From: JBDRED01 sp043820025 [NCBI: Elusimicrobiota bacterium]
Lineage (GTDB): Bacteria; RUG730; JBDRED01
Reading direction: 5' to 3'
DNA: 64,000 nucleotides
NCBI GenBank assembly: GCA_043820025.1
Contig: JBDRED010000028.1
Coordinates: forward strand, 1 to 64,000
Below, piece by piece: positions 43,028 through 52,361 of the stretch. The notes beneath the pieces were generated by a model, which saw only the letters and a list, made by a program, of their open reading frames with translations, ran no database searches and was not told the origin of the DNA. Numbering within the stretch: position 1 is the stretch's first letter; each line of letters opens with the position of its first letter. The translations under genes were made by a program, and so were the position numbers.

Positions 43028-44849
43028 AAAGTTTATCCGCGCTTAGGCCATAAGCGTCACGAACAGTATTTACTGCTCCATGTTTAACAAAATCATCCGG
43101 AATACCAATACTGTATACAGGCACATCTATTCCTTCTAAGGTTTCCTTTACCGCGCTGCCGAATCCGCCCATAAGCGCGTTTTCCTCGACAGTAATAACG
43201 CATTTTACATCAGACGACATTTCAATAATTTTATCTCTTTCTATAGGTTTCGCAAACCTTGCGTTAATAAATTTAATGAAACAGCCTTCATTTTCCAATT
43301 TTTGAACAGCCGACAATGAATTCCGGACTACGCCCCCAATAGCAATGACCAGCGCTTCGCCTTTCGTAATTCTCACATCGGGCCTGCCTATATCTAAAAG
43401 CGGTATATCGCTGTAAAGATTTAGGCCCAATCCCGAACCGCGCGGGTATCTAATAGCGCAAGGCCTATTCGAGTGAAAAGCTGTCTTAAGCATAGCCTGC
43501 AATTCTTTCTCATCAGCAGGCGCCATAACAATAATATTTGGAATCATCCTAAGATATGAAAGGTCAAACACGCCATTATGAGTAGCACCGTCTTCTCCGA
43601 CAATTCCCGCTCTGTCTAACGCAAGCACAACAGGCAGTTTTTGTAGACATATATCATGTATTATTTGATCAAATGCTCTCTGCATAAATGTTGAATAAAT
43701 AGCGCATACAGGCTTAATGCCTCCGGAAGCAAGCCCTGCGGCAAATGTAAGAGCATGCTCTTCAGCTATGCCCACATCAAAAAATCTGTCAGGGAATTTC
43801 TTTGCGAATCGCGTAAGGCCTGTGCCTTCGGGCATTGCGGCAGTAATTGCGACTATTCTCGGATCTTTTTCCGCTAAATTAACCAATGTGTCTCCAAACA
43901 CCTTGGTGTATGACTGCGCTTCGCCTTCAGTCTTTCTTGAAACACCTGTTGCAGAATCAAAAGAACCTATTCCATGGAACCTTCCGGGATCATCTTCAGC
44001 CGGCTTATAGCCTTTTCCCTTTTTTGTTATTATGTGCAGAAGAACAGGCCCTTTTAATCTTTTAATATTTTTCAGAGCCTCAATAAGGCCTTCTGTATCA
44101 TGTCCGTCCATAGGCCCTAAATAACAAAATCCCATCTCTTCAAAAAACATTCCGGGAGTAAGAAGGGTTTTCATACGTTTTGCCACCTTCATAAGCCCTT
44201 GGCTGTGTGAAGATACCCTTTTCGCGATTTTCTCAAGAAGCTCTTCCATTTCCATAAAGAACCCGCCTGATAAAATCTTGGTCAAATATTTTCCCAGGGC
44301 TCCAACACGCTCGGATATAAACATCTCATTGTCATTGAGAATAACCAGCATATCCTTATTAAGATGCCCCGCATTATTTAGTCCTTCAAACGCAAGCCCG
44401 CCGGTCATTCCTCCATCGCCCACCACAGCCACAATCCTTTGATCCCGGCCTAAAATATCCCTTGCGCACGCTATTCCCAAAGCCGCAGACACTGCTGTAG
44501 ACGAATGCCCTGCGCCAAACGCGTCATACTCGCTTTCGCTGATTTTAGGAAAACCGCTTATGCCTTCCCACTGCCTTAATGATTTAAATTTATCCTTGCG
44601 GCCGCTAAGAATTTTATGAGCATAACTCTGATGCCCAACGTCCCATATAATTTTATCGTCAGGAAGATCAAAAACATAATGAAGCGCTATTGTAAGCTCA
44701 ACAACACCCAGACTCCCGGCAAGATGGCCGCCATTCTCTGACACAACCTTAATGATTAAACCGCGTAGTTCATCCGCAAGAGGTTTAAAATCCTGCTTCG
44801 AAATATTTTTAATATCATTAGGATTTTGTAATTTACTAAGTATAGACAT
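42972..44849 (-). CDS. dxs: 1-deoxy-D-xylulose-5-phosphate synthase
   Basis: 625 residues, three-domain transketolase-like enzyme. Thiamine diphosphate site GDGGMTGGLAFEGLNNAG followed by ILNDNEMFIS; the His of IIWDVGHQSYAHKI; the central DVGIAEEHALTFAAGLA; and DRAGIVGEDGATHNGVFDL. It starts the MEP route to isoprenoids. SD GCGAGG. The neighbour tlyA overlaps it, a common dxs-tlyA pairing. No ispA or xseB is beside it. Confidence 0.97.
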   Translation of the reverse strand: MSILSKLQNPNDIKNISKQDFKPLADELRGLIIKVVSENGGHLAGSLGVVELTIALHYVFDLPDDKIIWDVGHQSYAHKILSGRKDKFKSLRQWEGISGFPKISESEYDAFGAGHSSTAVSAALGIACARDILGRDQRIVAVVGDGGMTGGLAFEGLNNAGHLNKDMLVILNDNEMFISERVGALGKYLTKILSGGFFMEMEELLEKIAKRVSSHSQGLMKVAKRMKTLLTPGMFFEEMGFCYLGPMDGHDTEGLIEALKNIKRLKGPVLLHIITKKGKGYKPAEDDPGRFHGIGSFDSATGVSRKTEGEAQSYTKVFGDTLVNLAEKDPRIVAITAAMPEGTGLTRFAKKFPDRFFDVGIAEEHALTFAAGLASGGIKPVCAIYSTFMQRAFDQIIHDICLQKLPVVLALDRAGIVGEDGATHNGVFDLSYLRMIPNIIVMAPADEKELQAMLKTAFHSNRPCAIRYPRGSGLGLNLYSDIPLLDIGRPDVRITKGEALVIAIGGVVRNSLSAVQKLENEGCFIKFINARFAKPIERDKIIEMSSDVKCVITVEENALMGGFGSAVKETLEGIDVPVYSIGIPDDFVKHGAVNTVRDAYGLSADKLYERFKRIITERTLAKEKA

Positions 44850-44904
44850 ATCATTCCTCGCAAAATAATTCTACAGGAGGGAATATAGAAAAGCAAATAA
44901 AAAA

Positions 44905-44976
44905 TACGCCATGTGGGATTTGAACCTACAACCTACTGATTAAGAGTCAGTTGCTCTACCATTGAGCTAATGGCGC
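44905..44976 (-). tRNA. tRNA-Lys (CUU)
   Basis: Cloverleaf on the minus strand: acceptor GCGCCAT with ATGGCGT, D-arm GCTC..GAGC, anticodon loop CTCTTAA (anticodon CTT) in an ACTGA/TCAGT stem, T-loop GTTCAAATC, discriminator A. CCA is not encoded. The first acceptor pair is G1-U72. Confidence 0.95.
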
Positions 44977-44990
44977 ATAATATCAATCCA

Positions 44991-45064
<74 letters not shown>

Positions 45065-45202
45065 ACTGTATTAACAAAAAAGATAAAATTGCCTTAAATA
45101 TCAGATAATTCGATAAATGCGCATATATTTTGTTTTGAGTTTAAAATGTTACACATTTTTGACGTAAAAGTAAAGATTTTTCTACTTTTTCAACTTTTTT
45201 CT

Positions 45203-45720
45203 TGGGAATACTGCAATACATGCGACACCCCCGCTGTAAAATAGCTAAACCGAGTAGAGATAATATTCTCAGGACCGCTTGAAATCCCCGCCGAGGATAT
45301 TCTGCGCTTGGTGAAAATTCTCGCTCGTCCCGACATTAGTCGGGACACCATGGCCGCTCGAATTTTCAACATCCCGCGAATATTATCTCTACTCAGCTTA
45401 ATAGAATGAATTTAATATGTTTCTCCGCTTCATAGCGGAGTGGTTTAGAAGCGCTGCGCAGCAAAAAATAAAGCGCGCGGTGTGTGAGCCCTGCCGCATC
45501 TTTTATCTAGTCCCAACTTTAGTTGGGGCGTAAATTATTCATATTTAACGATATCTCCGGCAGGGCGAGTTCAAGAGCAGCGCATTTTTTGCAAGTTAGC
45601 AATTCTTAATCACGCAGCTCCGAAGCGGAGAAAAATATTAAATTCAAATATTGATTTTTAGTTTAAGTATAATATTAACTATTTTACAGCGGGGGTGCCG
45701 CATGTATTATATCATTCCCA
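45203..45720. mobile_element. MITE-like element with 46-bp inverted ends
   Basis: 518 bp with no credible gene. The ends are inverted copies over 46 bases with 40 matches; both start TGGGAAT and contain AATACATGCG(A/G)CACCCCC and CTGTAAAATAG. The 5-base direct repeat TTTCT lies on both sides (45198-45202, 45721-45725), as left by transposition. Inside are two nested palindromes. A: 45252-45268 with 45378-45394 (17 bp perfect) around the hairpin GTCCCGAC/GTCGGGAC (45327-45346). B: 45407-45418 and 45421-45431 with 45622-45632 and 45635-45646, around GCCCTGCCG/CGGCAGGGC and CCCAAC/GTTGGG. A degenerate relative is at 20060-20228. The rest of the gap (45065-45202, 45721-45817) is AT-rich spacer and the CNB promoter. 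Confidence 0.82.
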
Positions 45721-45757
45721 TTTCTGCTTTTTCTTCTTTGCCCATAATACATTTCAC

Positions 45758-45787
45758 TTGCCGAACAGAATATTTATTATATATAAT
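45758..45787 (+). promoter_or_regulatory. Promoter for the CNB/AI-2E pair
   Basis: TTGCCG (45758-45763), 18-bp spacer, TATAAT (45782-45787), about 30 bases before the ATG. It lies outside the mobile element, 38 bases past its right end. Confidence 0.55.
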
Positions 45788-45817
45788 CATTCATTAATAA
45801 ACTAAGCGAGGTAATAT

Positions 45818-46321
45818 ATGGGATTAGTAAACTTGTTTAAAAACATCTTGATTGATAAAGCAATCAAGGAAAAAATAGCATTCCTTAAAACCTGCCCTAT
45901 TTTCTCAAGGCTTGAAGATTTTGAGATGCGTAAAGTATACAACATAATGTTTCAAAAAACTTATCCTGCCAATGATTTAATATTTGAGGAAGGCAAGATT
46001 GGTAAAGCGCTTTTTTTTATTCTCAGCGGCAATATTTCAATACTAAAAAAGAGAACTGACAATAAAGAAAAAGAAATAGCTAAACTCCACGCAGGCGATT
46101 TTTTCGGAGAAATGGCGTTATTAGAAGAGCTTCCAAGATCAGCGTCTGTAAAAACCAATGAACCAACCAAGGTCTATTTAATTTATAAATCAAATTTTGA
46201 TGAGTTGATATCATCTAATCCAAAAATCGGAATAAAGATTATTCTTAATATCGTAAAAATATTAAGCTCGAGATTGCGAAATACAAGCGCTTCAATAACA
46301 AGTGAGACCAAAGGAGACTAG
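45818..46321 (+). CDS. Cyclic-nucleotide-binding-domain protein
   Basis: 167 residues: essentially one cNMP-binding beta-barrel (about 25-145) with EEGKIGKALFFILSGNISIL and the phosphate cassette DFFGEMALLEELPRSASV, where the Glu and Arg bind the cyclic phosphate. There is no helix-turn-helix after it, so it is not a CRP-type transcription factor; it may be a regulatory subunit or scaffold. It is transcribed with the membrane protein that starts 2 bases later, which it might regulate (inference). SD GCGAGG. Confidence 0.85.
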   Translation: MGLVNLFKNILIDKAIKEKIAFLKTCPIFSRLEDFEMRKVYNIMFQKTYPANDLIFEEGKIGKALFFILSGNISILKKRTDNKEKEIAKLHAGDFFGEMALLEELPRSASVKTNEPTKVYLIYKSNFDELISSNPKIGIKIILNIVKILSSRLRNTSASITSETKGD

Positions 46322-46323
46322 CC

Positions 46324-47373
46324 ATTAACAGTAATAAAATATTAAAAATTTTCTTAGTCTTATTCCTGCTTATTATTGCCGGATATTTTTTTCTGCTGAC
46401 AAAAAAAATACTAATGCCTTTCATATTTTCAGCGCTATTCGCCTACATATTAAATCCTATTGTGTCATATATTGAGTCCTTTGGAATAAAAAGGGCATTC
46501 GCTGTAACTCTTCTTTATTTAATAATTATTATTATGCTTATAATTCTTATAAATTTTATTTTCCCTTTGCTGGCAAATGAAATTATAAATTTCAAAGAAC
46601 ATCTCCCGTATTACGCAAATCAGACAAAAAATTATATTATTCTAACTAAAAACTATATTATTTCGCGTCCTTTCCTTAAGCAGCAAGGAGGATTGGTTTT
46701 ATTCACAGAAGAGATTTTCCCAAAATTCGCTCAGTTTTTAACAGCGAACATATCCAAAGCGCCTAAACACATTTTTAACATATTATCAACTGTTTCTCTA
46801 ATGCTCCTTATCCCATTTATAAGTTTCTTTATGCTGATAAACGGTAAAAAATTTATTAAAACAGTCTTTAATACAATACCCAGCAAGTATGTTGAAACAT
46901 CCTTAAGCCTAATCTGCGAAATCGACGTAGTAATAGGCAAATATATCCGCGGCCAGCTATTAGACGCTGCAAGCGTTGGTATTTTGAGCACAATAGGATT
47001 ATTAATACTTAATGTTGATCATGCGCCATTACTCGGCACATTAGCAGGCATAGGAAATCTTATACCGTATTTGGGGCCGATTGTAGGCGGAGTGCCTGCG
47101 GCAATTATAACGCTATTTAAAACTAAAAGCCTTTTTGCTGTTATTAAAGTAGTGTTAATGTTTATGACTGTGCAATTTGTTGATAATAATTTCATTACAC
47201 CGTTCGTTGTGGGAAAGACTGTAGAGCTTCATCCTATTGCGATTCTTTTTGCTCTTCTTGTTGGCGGCCAATTTTTCGGGCCTATCGGGATGCTGTTTGC
47301 TGTCCCAACTCTATGTATTTTTAAGATAACAATTTCAATTCTTTTCAAACATTTCACAAAACAACAATCATAA
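46324..47373 (+). CDS. AI-2E-family (PerM-like) transporter, probable ATT start
   Basis: 349 residues from the proposed start, with about seven or eight membrane helices. FSALFAYILNPIVSYIESFG and the family core GQLLDAASVGILSTIGLLIL, AGIGNLIPYLGPIVGGVPAA and FVVGKTVELHPIAILFALLV are clear. The first ATG, at 46414, would drop the first helix (ILKIFLVLFLLIIAGYFFLL). No ATG, GTG or TTG is in frame upstream; the ATT at 46324 has AAAGGAG 7 bases before it and directly follows the CNB stop. Substrate unknown in this family; AI-2 export was shown for one member and Na+/H+ exchange for others. Confidence 0.85.
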   Translation: MNSNKILKIFLVLFLLIIAGYFFLLTKKILMPFIFSALFAYILNPIVSYIESFGIKRAFAVTLLYLIIIIMLIILINFIFPLLANEIINFKEHLPYYANQTKNYIILTKNYIISRPFLKQQGGLVLFTEEIFPKFAQFLTANISKAPKHIFNILSTVSLMLLIPFISFFMLINGKKFIKTVFNTIPSKYVETSLSLICEIDVVIGKYIRGQLLDAASVGILSTIGLLILNVDHAPLLGTLAGIGNLIPYLGPIVGGVPAAIITLFKTKSLFAVIKVVLMFMTVQFVDNNFITPFVVGKTVELHPIAILFALLVGGQFFGPIGMLFAVPTLCIFKITISILFKHFTKQQS

Positions 47374-47425
47374 TAAATCTAAAACTCATGTTTTCCTGAT
47401 GTATTTGGGGCCGGGCACTAAAAGA

Positions 47426-48661
47426 TTACTCAAATATTATTTTTACGGTTTTTGATATACCGCCCTGATGAGAAGTAAGGAAGTTAAGCGCTTTTAGAGA
47501 AAGTTCCTCTGCCTTTTTGGGGGTTAGTAGAATATCTTTAACAGCGCAAATTAATTCTTCAGAATTTTTAACCTGAACTCCTGCGTTGTTTTCCAATACC
47601 AGCTTTGCTTCATCAATAAAGTTTCTCATATATTCTCCGAAAATTACCGGTTTTCCTAATGCAATAGGCTCAAGTATATTATGTCCGCCTGTATCGACTA
47701 AACTACCTCCCACAAAAACCACATCAGCCATTTTATAAATATTAATTAAATCTCCCACAGTATCCACAACAATAATATCTTCGTCATTATACGCGCTAAT
47801 TTCCGTATATCTTTTGTAAGAGATATTCTTGTTTTTAAGAACATCTATAATTTTTTCTACATTATGCATATGCCTTGGAGCTACAACGCACACTAAATCC
47901 GGAAAAATTTCTTTTAGCGCTGCAAAGCAATTAATTATTATTCCCTCCTCGCCACTACGCAAACTGCCGGACACAAATACCTTTTTTCCGAGAAGAAAAT
48001 CTTTTTTCACTTCCTTGGCGTTAGTCTGTAATAAATCATATTTTAAATTTGGTATCAGTTTAACCTTATAGTCATGACAGCCCATACCAAGAAACCTTTT
48101 TTTATAAACATCATTCTGAGCGCATATGCAGACCATATTATTAAGAAGCGGCGCAAATAAAAAATTTAACTTTTTATATAATTCGTAGGTTTTGTCCGAA
48201 ATTCTCGCATTAATTAAATAAACCGGGATTTTATTTGATATGCATGTATAAATCATGGTAGGCCAAAGTTCAGTCTCGATCAATATTAGTTTTTTGATAT
48301 TAACCTTATAGTGTAAATAACAATGAATAGGCTTGAAATCAAATGGCGCGTAGCAAAGAAATGTATTATGCGGCAGTTTATTCACAGCTGACGAAAAACC
48401 TGTCTCAGTCTGGACAGACAACATCACCGGTTCAAACGAAGACTTTCTAAGCTCTTCAATAAACCTTAACGCTATCTTTACCTCTCCCACAGAAGCCGCG
48501 TGTATCCAAACATAATCATTGTTGTCAAAATCATAAAATCCAAACCTGTTTTTTAAAAGCCTTGTTTTGCCTTTAATAATCAAATAAATATAGTATGGAA
48601 AAATAATTATTAATAAAATAAATAAAATCAGGTTATAGAGGATAATTGAAGCTAAATACAT
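47426..48661 (-). CDS. kdtA: 3-deoxy-D-manno-octulosonic acid (Kdo) transferase
   Basis: 411 residues, GT-B enzyme. A membrane anchor at 1-25, then NDYVWIHAASVGEVKIALRF with the catalytic Glu region, LIETELWPTMI, VFVSGSLRSGEEGIII, and the donor-side VDTVGDLINIYKMADVVFVG followed by GGHNILEPIALGKPVIFG. It adds Kdo to lipid A precursor on the inner leaflet. Its presence implies a Kdo-lipid A core. Downstream of the acyltransferase and metH in one direction; convergent with the AI-2E gene (52-base gap without a clear terminator). Confidence 0.95.
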   Translation of the reverse strand: MYLASIILYNLILFILLIIIFPYYIYLIIKGKTRLLKNRFGFYDFDNNDYVWIHAASVGEVKIALRFIEELRKSSFEPVMLSVQTETGFSSAVNKLPHNTFLCYAPFDFKPIHCYLHYKVNIKKLILIETELWPTMIYTCISNKIPVYLINARISDKTYELYKKLNFLFAPLLNNMVCICAQNDVYKKRFLGMGCHDYKVKLIPNLKYDLLQTNAKEVKKDFLLGKKVFVSGSLRSGEEGIIINCFAALKEIFPDLVCVVAPRHMHNVEKIIDVLKNKNISYKRYTEISAYNDEDIIVVDTVGDLINIYKMADVVFVGGSLVDTGGHNILEPIALGKPVIFGEYMRNFIDEAKLVLENNAGVQVKNSEELICAVKDILLTPKKAEELSLKALNFLTSHQGGISKTVKIIFE

Positions 48662-48687
48662 ATTACACCATATAAAAAGGATTGTCT

Positions 48688-49326
48688 TTACAATCTGGAT
48701 ATTTTATCGTCAAGTTCTTTTGTTACTTTATTTAATGAAGCGTTCAATTCCTTCCTTTTTTCTTCGAGATCATCGCCTTTTTTTATCTCAATAGGCTCGC
48801 CGTACATGTACGCTGCTTTTGAAAATGGAACAGGGATTCTGTACTTATCCCAAGTTTTTTCAAGCACCCAAAATTTTACAGACCCTGTGGCAACCGGGAT
48901 TATAACGCGCCCGCTATGCGCGGCAAGAAAAATTACGCCCATCTTAGCGTCAAAAGCAGGGCCCTTCGGGCCATCAACGGTAAACGCGACATCAAGCCCG
49001 TCTTTAATTTTTTTAAACATTTCACGCGCAGCGCCAACAGCGCCCCTGCTGCTCGACCCTCTAACAATATTATAACCAAACCCTTTTAATATTTTTGTCT
49101 GCAGTTCTCCGTCTTTGGATAAACTTGTCATAATACAAATACCGCGATTTCTATGCGAAAAAACGAGAAGAAACTGCCTGCCATGCCAGAATGAAAATAT
49201 TACATTCTTCCCGCTTTTTTTTATACTATCATAATATTCTGTATTAAAGGCGCGCCATCGAAGTGTCCTGCTTAGAAAGGAAATAAGGCATCTGCCAAAA
49301 AATGAAATGATTGATATTTTAAACAT
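48688..49326 (-). CDS. DUF374 lysophospholipid acyltransferase-like protein
   Basis: 212 residues. DUF374 pattern: NVIFSFWHGRQFLLVFSHRN (His at the active-site position), MTSLSKDGELQTKILKGFGY, RGSSSRGAVGAAREMFKKIK and AFTVDGPKGPAFDAKMGVIF. The family is related to LpxL-type acyltransferases and is often next to kdtA, as here, which suggests a role in lipid A acylation; that role is inference. It overlaps the metH end by 8 bases. Confidence 0.85.
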   Translation of the reverse strand: MFKISIISFFGRCLISFLSRTLRWRAFNTEYYDSIKKSGKNVIFSFWHGRQFLLVFSHRNRGICIMTSLSKDGELQTKILKGFGYNIVRGSSSRGAVGAAREMFKKIKDGLDVAFTVDGPKGPAFDAKMGVIFLAAHSGRVIIPVATGSVKFWVLEKTWDKYRIPVPFSKAAYMYGEPIEIKKGDDLEEKRKELNASLNKVTKELDDKISRL

Positions 49327-51709
49327 ACATTTTCTTCAATAGATTAACAGTTTCTATTGGATCCTTGGCGTAACCGTCTGCTTGAATACGTTCCGCATAC
49401 TCTTTATTTACCACAGCTCCGCCTATTATTATTTTATATTTATCTCTTAGTCCTTTTTCTTTGAGTTCAATGATCAATTTTTCCATCTCTTTCATGCTTG
49501 TAGTCATTAAAGCGGATAACGCTATAATATCCGCTTTATATTTTTCAGCATTTTTTATAATACTTTCAGAATCCGCATTCTTCCCAAGATCAATTATTTT
49601 ATATCCATAGTTTTTTAAAACAGAGATTACAATATTTTTCCCGATATCGTGTAAATCCCCTTTAACTGTAGCGAACAATATTGTCGCCTTATATGAAGCT
49701 TCCTTATTTTGCGAAATTAATTTTTCTTGAATAATTTTTGTAGCTGCCTCAGCCGCTTCAGCTGCAAACAAAAGCTGAGGCAGAAAAAATTCGCCTTTAT
49801 CATATTTACCGCCAACTTCGTCTAAAGCAGGTATTATCAGATCATTTATTATTTGTAACGGCTCCTTACTCTCTAATTCCTTTTCTACAAGCCCGGCGAT
49901 TTTAGACTTTACGCCCTTTATAATCGCTTTCCTCAAATTCAATGGCTCATTTTTAACAACATTTAATTCTTCTTTTTTATCTGTAACAACCGCGAGATAT
50001 CTTTCTGCCGCCTTGTCTGACCCTCTTAAAAGCGCGCCGGCGGCAAACATGTTTCTTACATATTTATTCTTAGGATTCATAATCGCGGCGTCTAAGCCTT
50101 GCCCAACCGCCATTCCCAAAAATCCGGCGTTTAATACTTCTTTTCCCGGAAGGCCAAAAGAAATATTGCTAATACCTAAAAGGCCTCTCACTCCAAATTT
50201 TTCTTTAATTATACGCATTGCCTCAATTGCTTTGACAGCTCCCTGCGGTTCAGTGGATATAGTCAAAGTTAAAGTATCTACAAATATATCTTTTCTCTGA
50301 ATGCCTATCTTATCGCATTCCTTAATTACTCTTTCGGCAATCCTAACGCGTTCGTCTACTGTTTCAGGTATGCCGTTTTCGTCCATAGTAAGACAAATAA
50401 CCGCGGCCCCGTATTTTTTTACAAGCGGAAGTATATTTGAATATCTTTCCTTTTCACCATTCGTGGAATTAACAAGCGCTCTCCCCGGAAAAGCGCGAAG
50501 GCCTGCTTCTAACGCATCGTACGACGGTGAATCAATACAAAGCGGAGTATTCACAATAGATGAAAGCTGAGACACTAGTTCCCTCATTATTTCAGGCTCA
50601 TCCACATTTGGAACAGAAACATTGACATCTAAAATATCAGCTCCGGCATCCGTCTGTGATTCAGCTTCGTGGATAATAAAACTATATTCCTTGTCATGCA
50701 CGCTTTGCGCAACCATCTTCAAAGCGTTTGGATTAATCCGCTCGCCCACAATAACCGGATACTTATCTATTCTTAAAAGCTTGGATCTAGACGCTAAAAA
50801 GGTCGCCGGATTTATATTTCTTTTCTTTATCGTTAATTTTTGAGCTGTTCGTTTTAATGCCCTGATATGTTCAGGCGTAGTGCCGCAGCATCCGCCAATA
50901 ATACTTGCGCCCTGATCAATAATCTCTTTATAAAAACCCGCAAAATCTTCCGGATTAAGAGGAAAAATGGTTTTACCGTCTTTTTGTATAGGCGTTCCCG
51001 CATTAGCCTGCGCGATAATCGGGATATTTGAAATATCCGCCATTTTCTTTACGGCATGCGCCATATCATCCGGCCCGCTGCTGCAATTCATTCCTACTGC
51101 GCAAGCGCCAAGGCTTGATAAAACCGCAGCCGCTGCCTCGGGAGGCGTGCCTGTTGCCGAGCGGGCGCCTCCTTCAAAGGTCATCATAACAACAATCGGA
51201 ATATCTGTATTTTCGCGGCAAGCGAAAAGCGCTGCTCTAGCTTCGTGAAGATCGAGCATTGTTTCAATAATAATAAGATCCGCGCCTACCTCATCAAAAG
51301 CTTTTACCATTTCCGCGTATATTTCAACAGCATCATCAAAATCCATTTTTCCGAGCGGAGACAATAATTTTCCTATAGGCCCTATGGACGCTGCAACACA
51401 AACATTCTTACCTGCCGCTTCCTTTGCTATCTTAACTCCCGCGTAACATAATTCGTAAACCTTATCAGACATGCCATATTGTCCGAGTTTATAACGATTA
51501 GCTCCAAAAGTATTTGTTGTTATAACATCGCTTCCCGAATCAATATACGCTTTGTGAATTTTTTTTATTGCGGCAGGGTTTGAAACATTGAGTATCTCAG
51601 GAGGCATATTAGAAAGTTCTATGCCGTATTCAATAAGCATTGTACCCATTGCCCCGTCGAAAAGCACAGGTTTTTTACTCTTTAACAGGTTAACGAATTT
51701 ATTGCTCAT
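49319..51709 (-). CDS. metH: Cobalamin-dependent methionine synthase, core domains
   Basis: 796 residues. Homocysteine-binding domain (1-300) with FDGAMGTMLIEYGIEL, NCSSGP and the zinc pair in IIGGCCGTTPEHI. Pterin domain (about 315-580) with VIVGERINPNALKMV and STNGEKERY. B12 cap (about 590-670) and B12-binding domain with KGDLHDIGKNI, whose His ligates cobalt. It lacks the C-terminal AdoMet activation domain, which is a separate gene just upstream (51728-52345). Together they equal a full MetH of about 1,200 residues less linkers. Confidence 0.95.
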   Translation of the reverse strand: MSNKFVNLLKSKKPVLFDGAMGTMLIEYGIELSNMPPEILNVSNPAAIKKIHKAYIDSGSDVITTNTFGANRYKLGQYGMSDKVYELCYAGVKIAKEAAGKNVCVAASIGPIGKLLSPLGKMDFDDAVEIYAEMVKAFDEVGADLIIIETMLDLHEARAALFACRENTDIPIVVMMTFEGGARSATGTPPEAAAAVLSSLGACAVGMNCSSGPDDMAHAVKKMADISNIPIIAQANAGTPIQKDGKTIFPLNPEDFAGFYKEIIDQGASIIGGCCGTTPEHIRALKRTAQKLTIKKRNINPATFLASRSKLLRIDKYPVIVGERINPNALKMVAQSVHDKEYSFIIHEAESQTDAGADILDVNVSVPNVDEPEIMRELVSQLSSIVNTPLCIDSPSYDALEAGLRAFPGRALVNSTNGEKERYSNILPLVKKYGAAVICLTMDENGIPETVDERVRIAERVIKECDKIGIQRKDIFVDTLTLTISTEPQGAVKAIEAMRIIKEKFGVRGLLGISNISFGLPGKEVLNAGFLGMAVGQGLDAAIMNPKNKYVRNMFAAGALLRGSDKAAERYLAVVTDKKEELNVVKNEPLNLRKAIIKGVKSKIAGLVEKELESKEPLQIINDLIIPALDEVGGKYDKGEFFLPQLLFAAEAAEAATKIIQEKLISQNKEASYKATILFATVKGDLHDIGKNIVISVLKNYGYKIIDLGKNADSESIIKNAEKYKADIIALSALMTTSMKEMEKLIIELKEKGLRDKYKIIIGGAVVNKEYAERIQADGYAKDPIETVNLLKKMYV

Positions 51710-51727
51710 AAAATTCTCGTTTATTCA

Positions 51728-52345
51728 TTATTTATTCTTGGTTTTCTTTGCGGATTTTTTTGCTTTTTCCCAGCCTATGACAGCGGTGATTGTTTTATTG
51801 GGAACTAGCATATCATACTCATTTACAGACACGCCTATCCTCTCTGCGCCTAAAATATCTATAATTTTTTTATTATTCTTTATACCCCAGTCTCCATATC
51901 CGGCGCTAAACCGCGGCGTAATTATACTGCCCTCAGACCCGGCTTCTTCCTTAACGAGCCTATTCACAAAATTCGCAGACTGCTCAACCGCTTCACTGCC
52001 AATAGCGTCCCAAATACTTGCGTCTGCTACTCTATTTTGTTCAATCAGCGCGTCTATTTCTTTACAAAGCGCATCGCCAATAGTCACAACTAATATTGTA
52101 ACAAAAACGCTGTCTTTTAAAAGCGCTGAAACATCCTTGCTATCCGAGTACAATTCCGATATTTCTGAAATATTAAATGTGTCATATACAACAGCGGGCT
52201 GAATAAAATCGTAGGCTTTAAGAACCTCTTTTTGAATATGATCCTTAAGCTGATCCGCGTCTTCAGTAATATCATCTTTATACTTAAGCATAGATAAGAT
52301 TAGATTTTGCCTTACAGCAACTCTAAATTTCTTAATTTTCTTCAT
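51728..52345 (-). CDS. Stand-alone MetH activation domain
   Basis: 205 residues. The end ITPRFSAGYGDWGIKNNKKI then IDILGAERIGVSVNEYDMLV matches the MetH reactivation domain (PF02965), whose RxxxGYGD loop binds AdoMet. It would reductively methylate inactive cob(II)alamin in the metH product encoded 18 bases downstream. Lys-rich C-terminus (WEKAKKSAKKTKNK). It follows secF by 16 bases, so the transcript probably runs from the sec genes into metH. Confidence 0.9.
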   Translation of the reverse strand: MKKIKKFRVAVRQNLILSMLKYKDDITEDADQLKDHIQKEVLKAYDFIQPAVVYDTFNISEISELYSDSKDVSALLKDSVFVTILVVTIGDALCKEIDALIEQNRVADASIWDAIGSEAVEQSANFVNRLVKEEAGSEGSIITPRFSAGYGDWGIKNNKKIIDILGAERIGVSVNEYDMLVPNKTITAVIGWEKAKKSAKKTKNK

Positions 52346-52361
52346 TCGAAATCCCTAAAAA

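Noticed and set aside
45190-45372. A 60-codon open frame inside the large mobile element
   Set aside because: It covers one arm of a palindrome, with no SD and no recognisable content.
51588-52202. A 204-codon open frame on the plus strand
   Set aside because: Antisense to metH and its activation-domain gene, both of which have clear family motifs. No SD.
51710-52361. A cobalamin riboswitch for metH
   Set aside because: The gaps around metH and its activation gene are 18 and 16 bases, too short, and the gap upstream of secF holds only a small palindrome.
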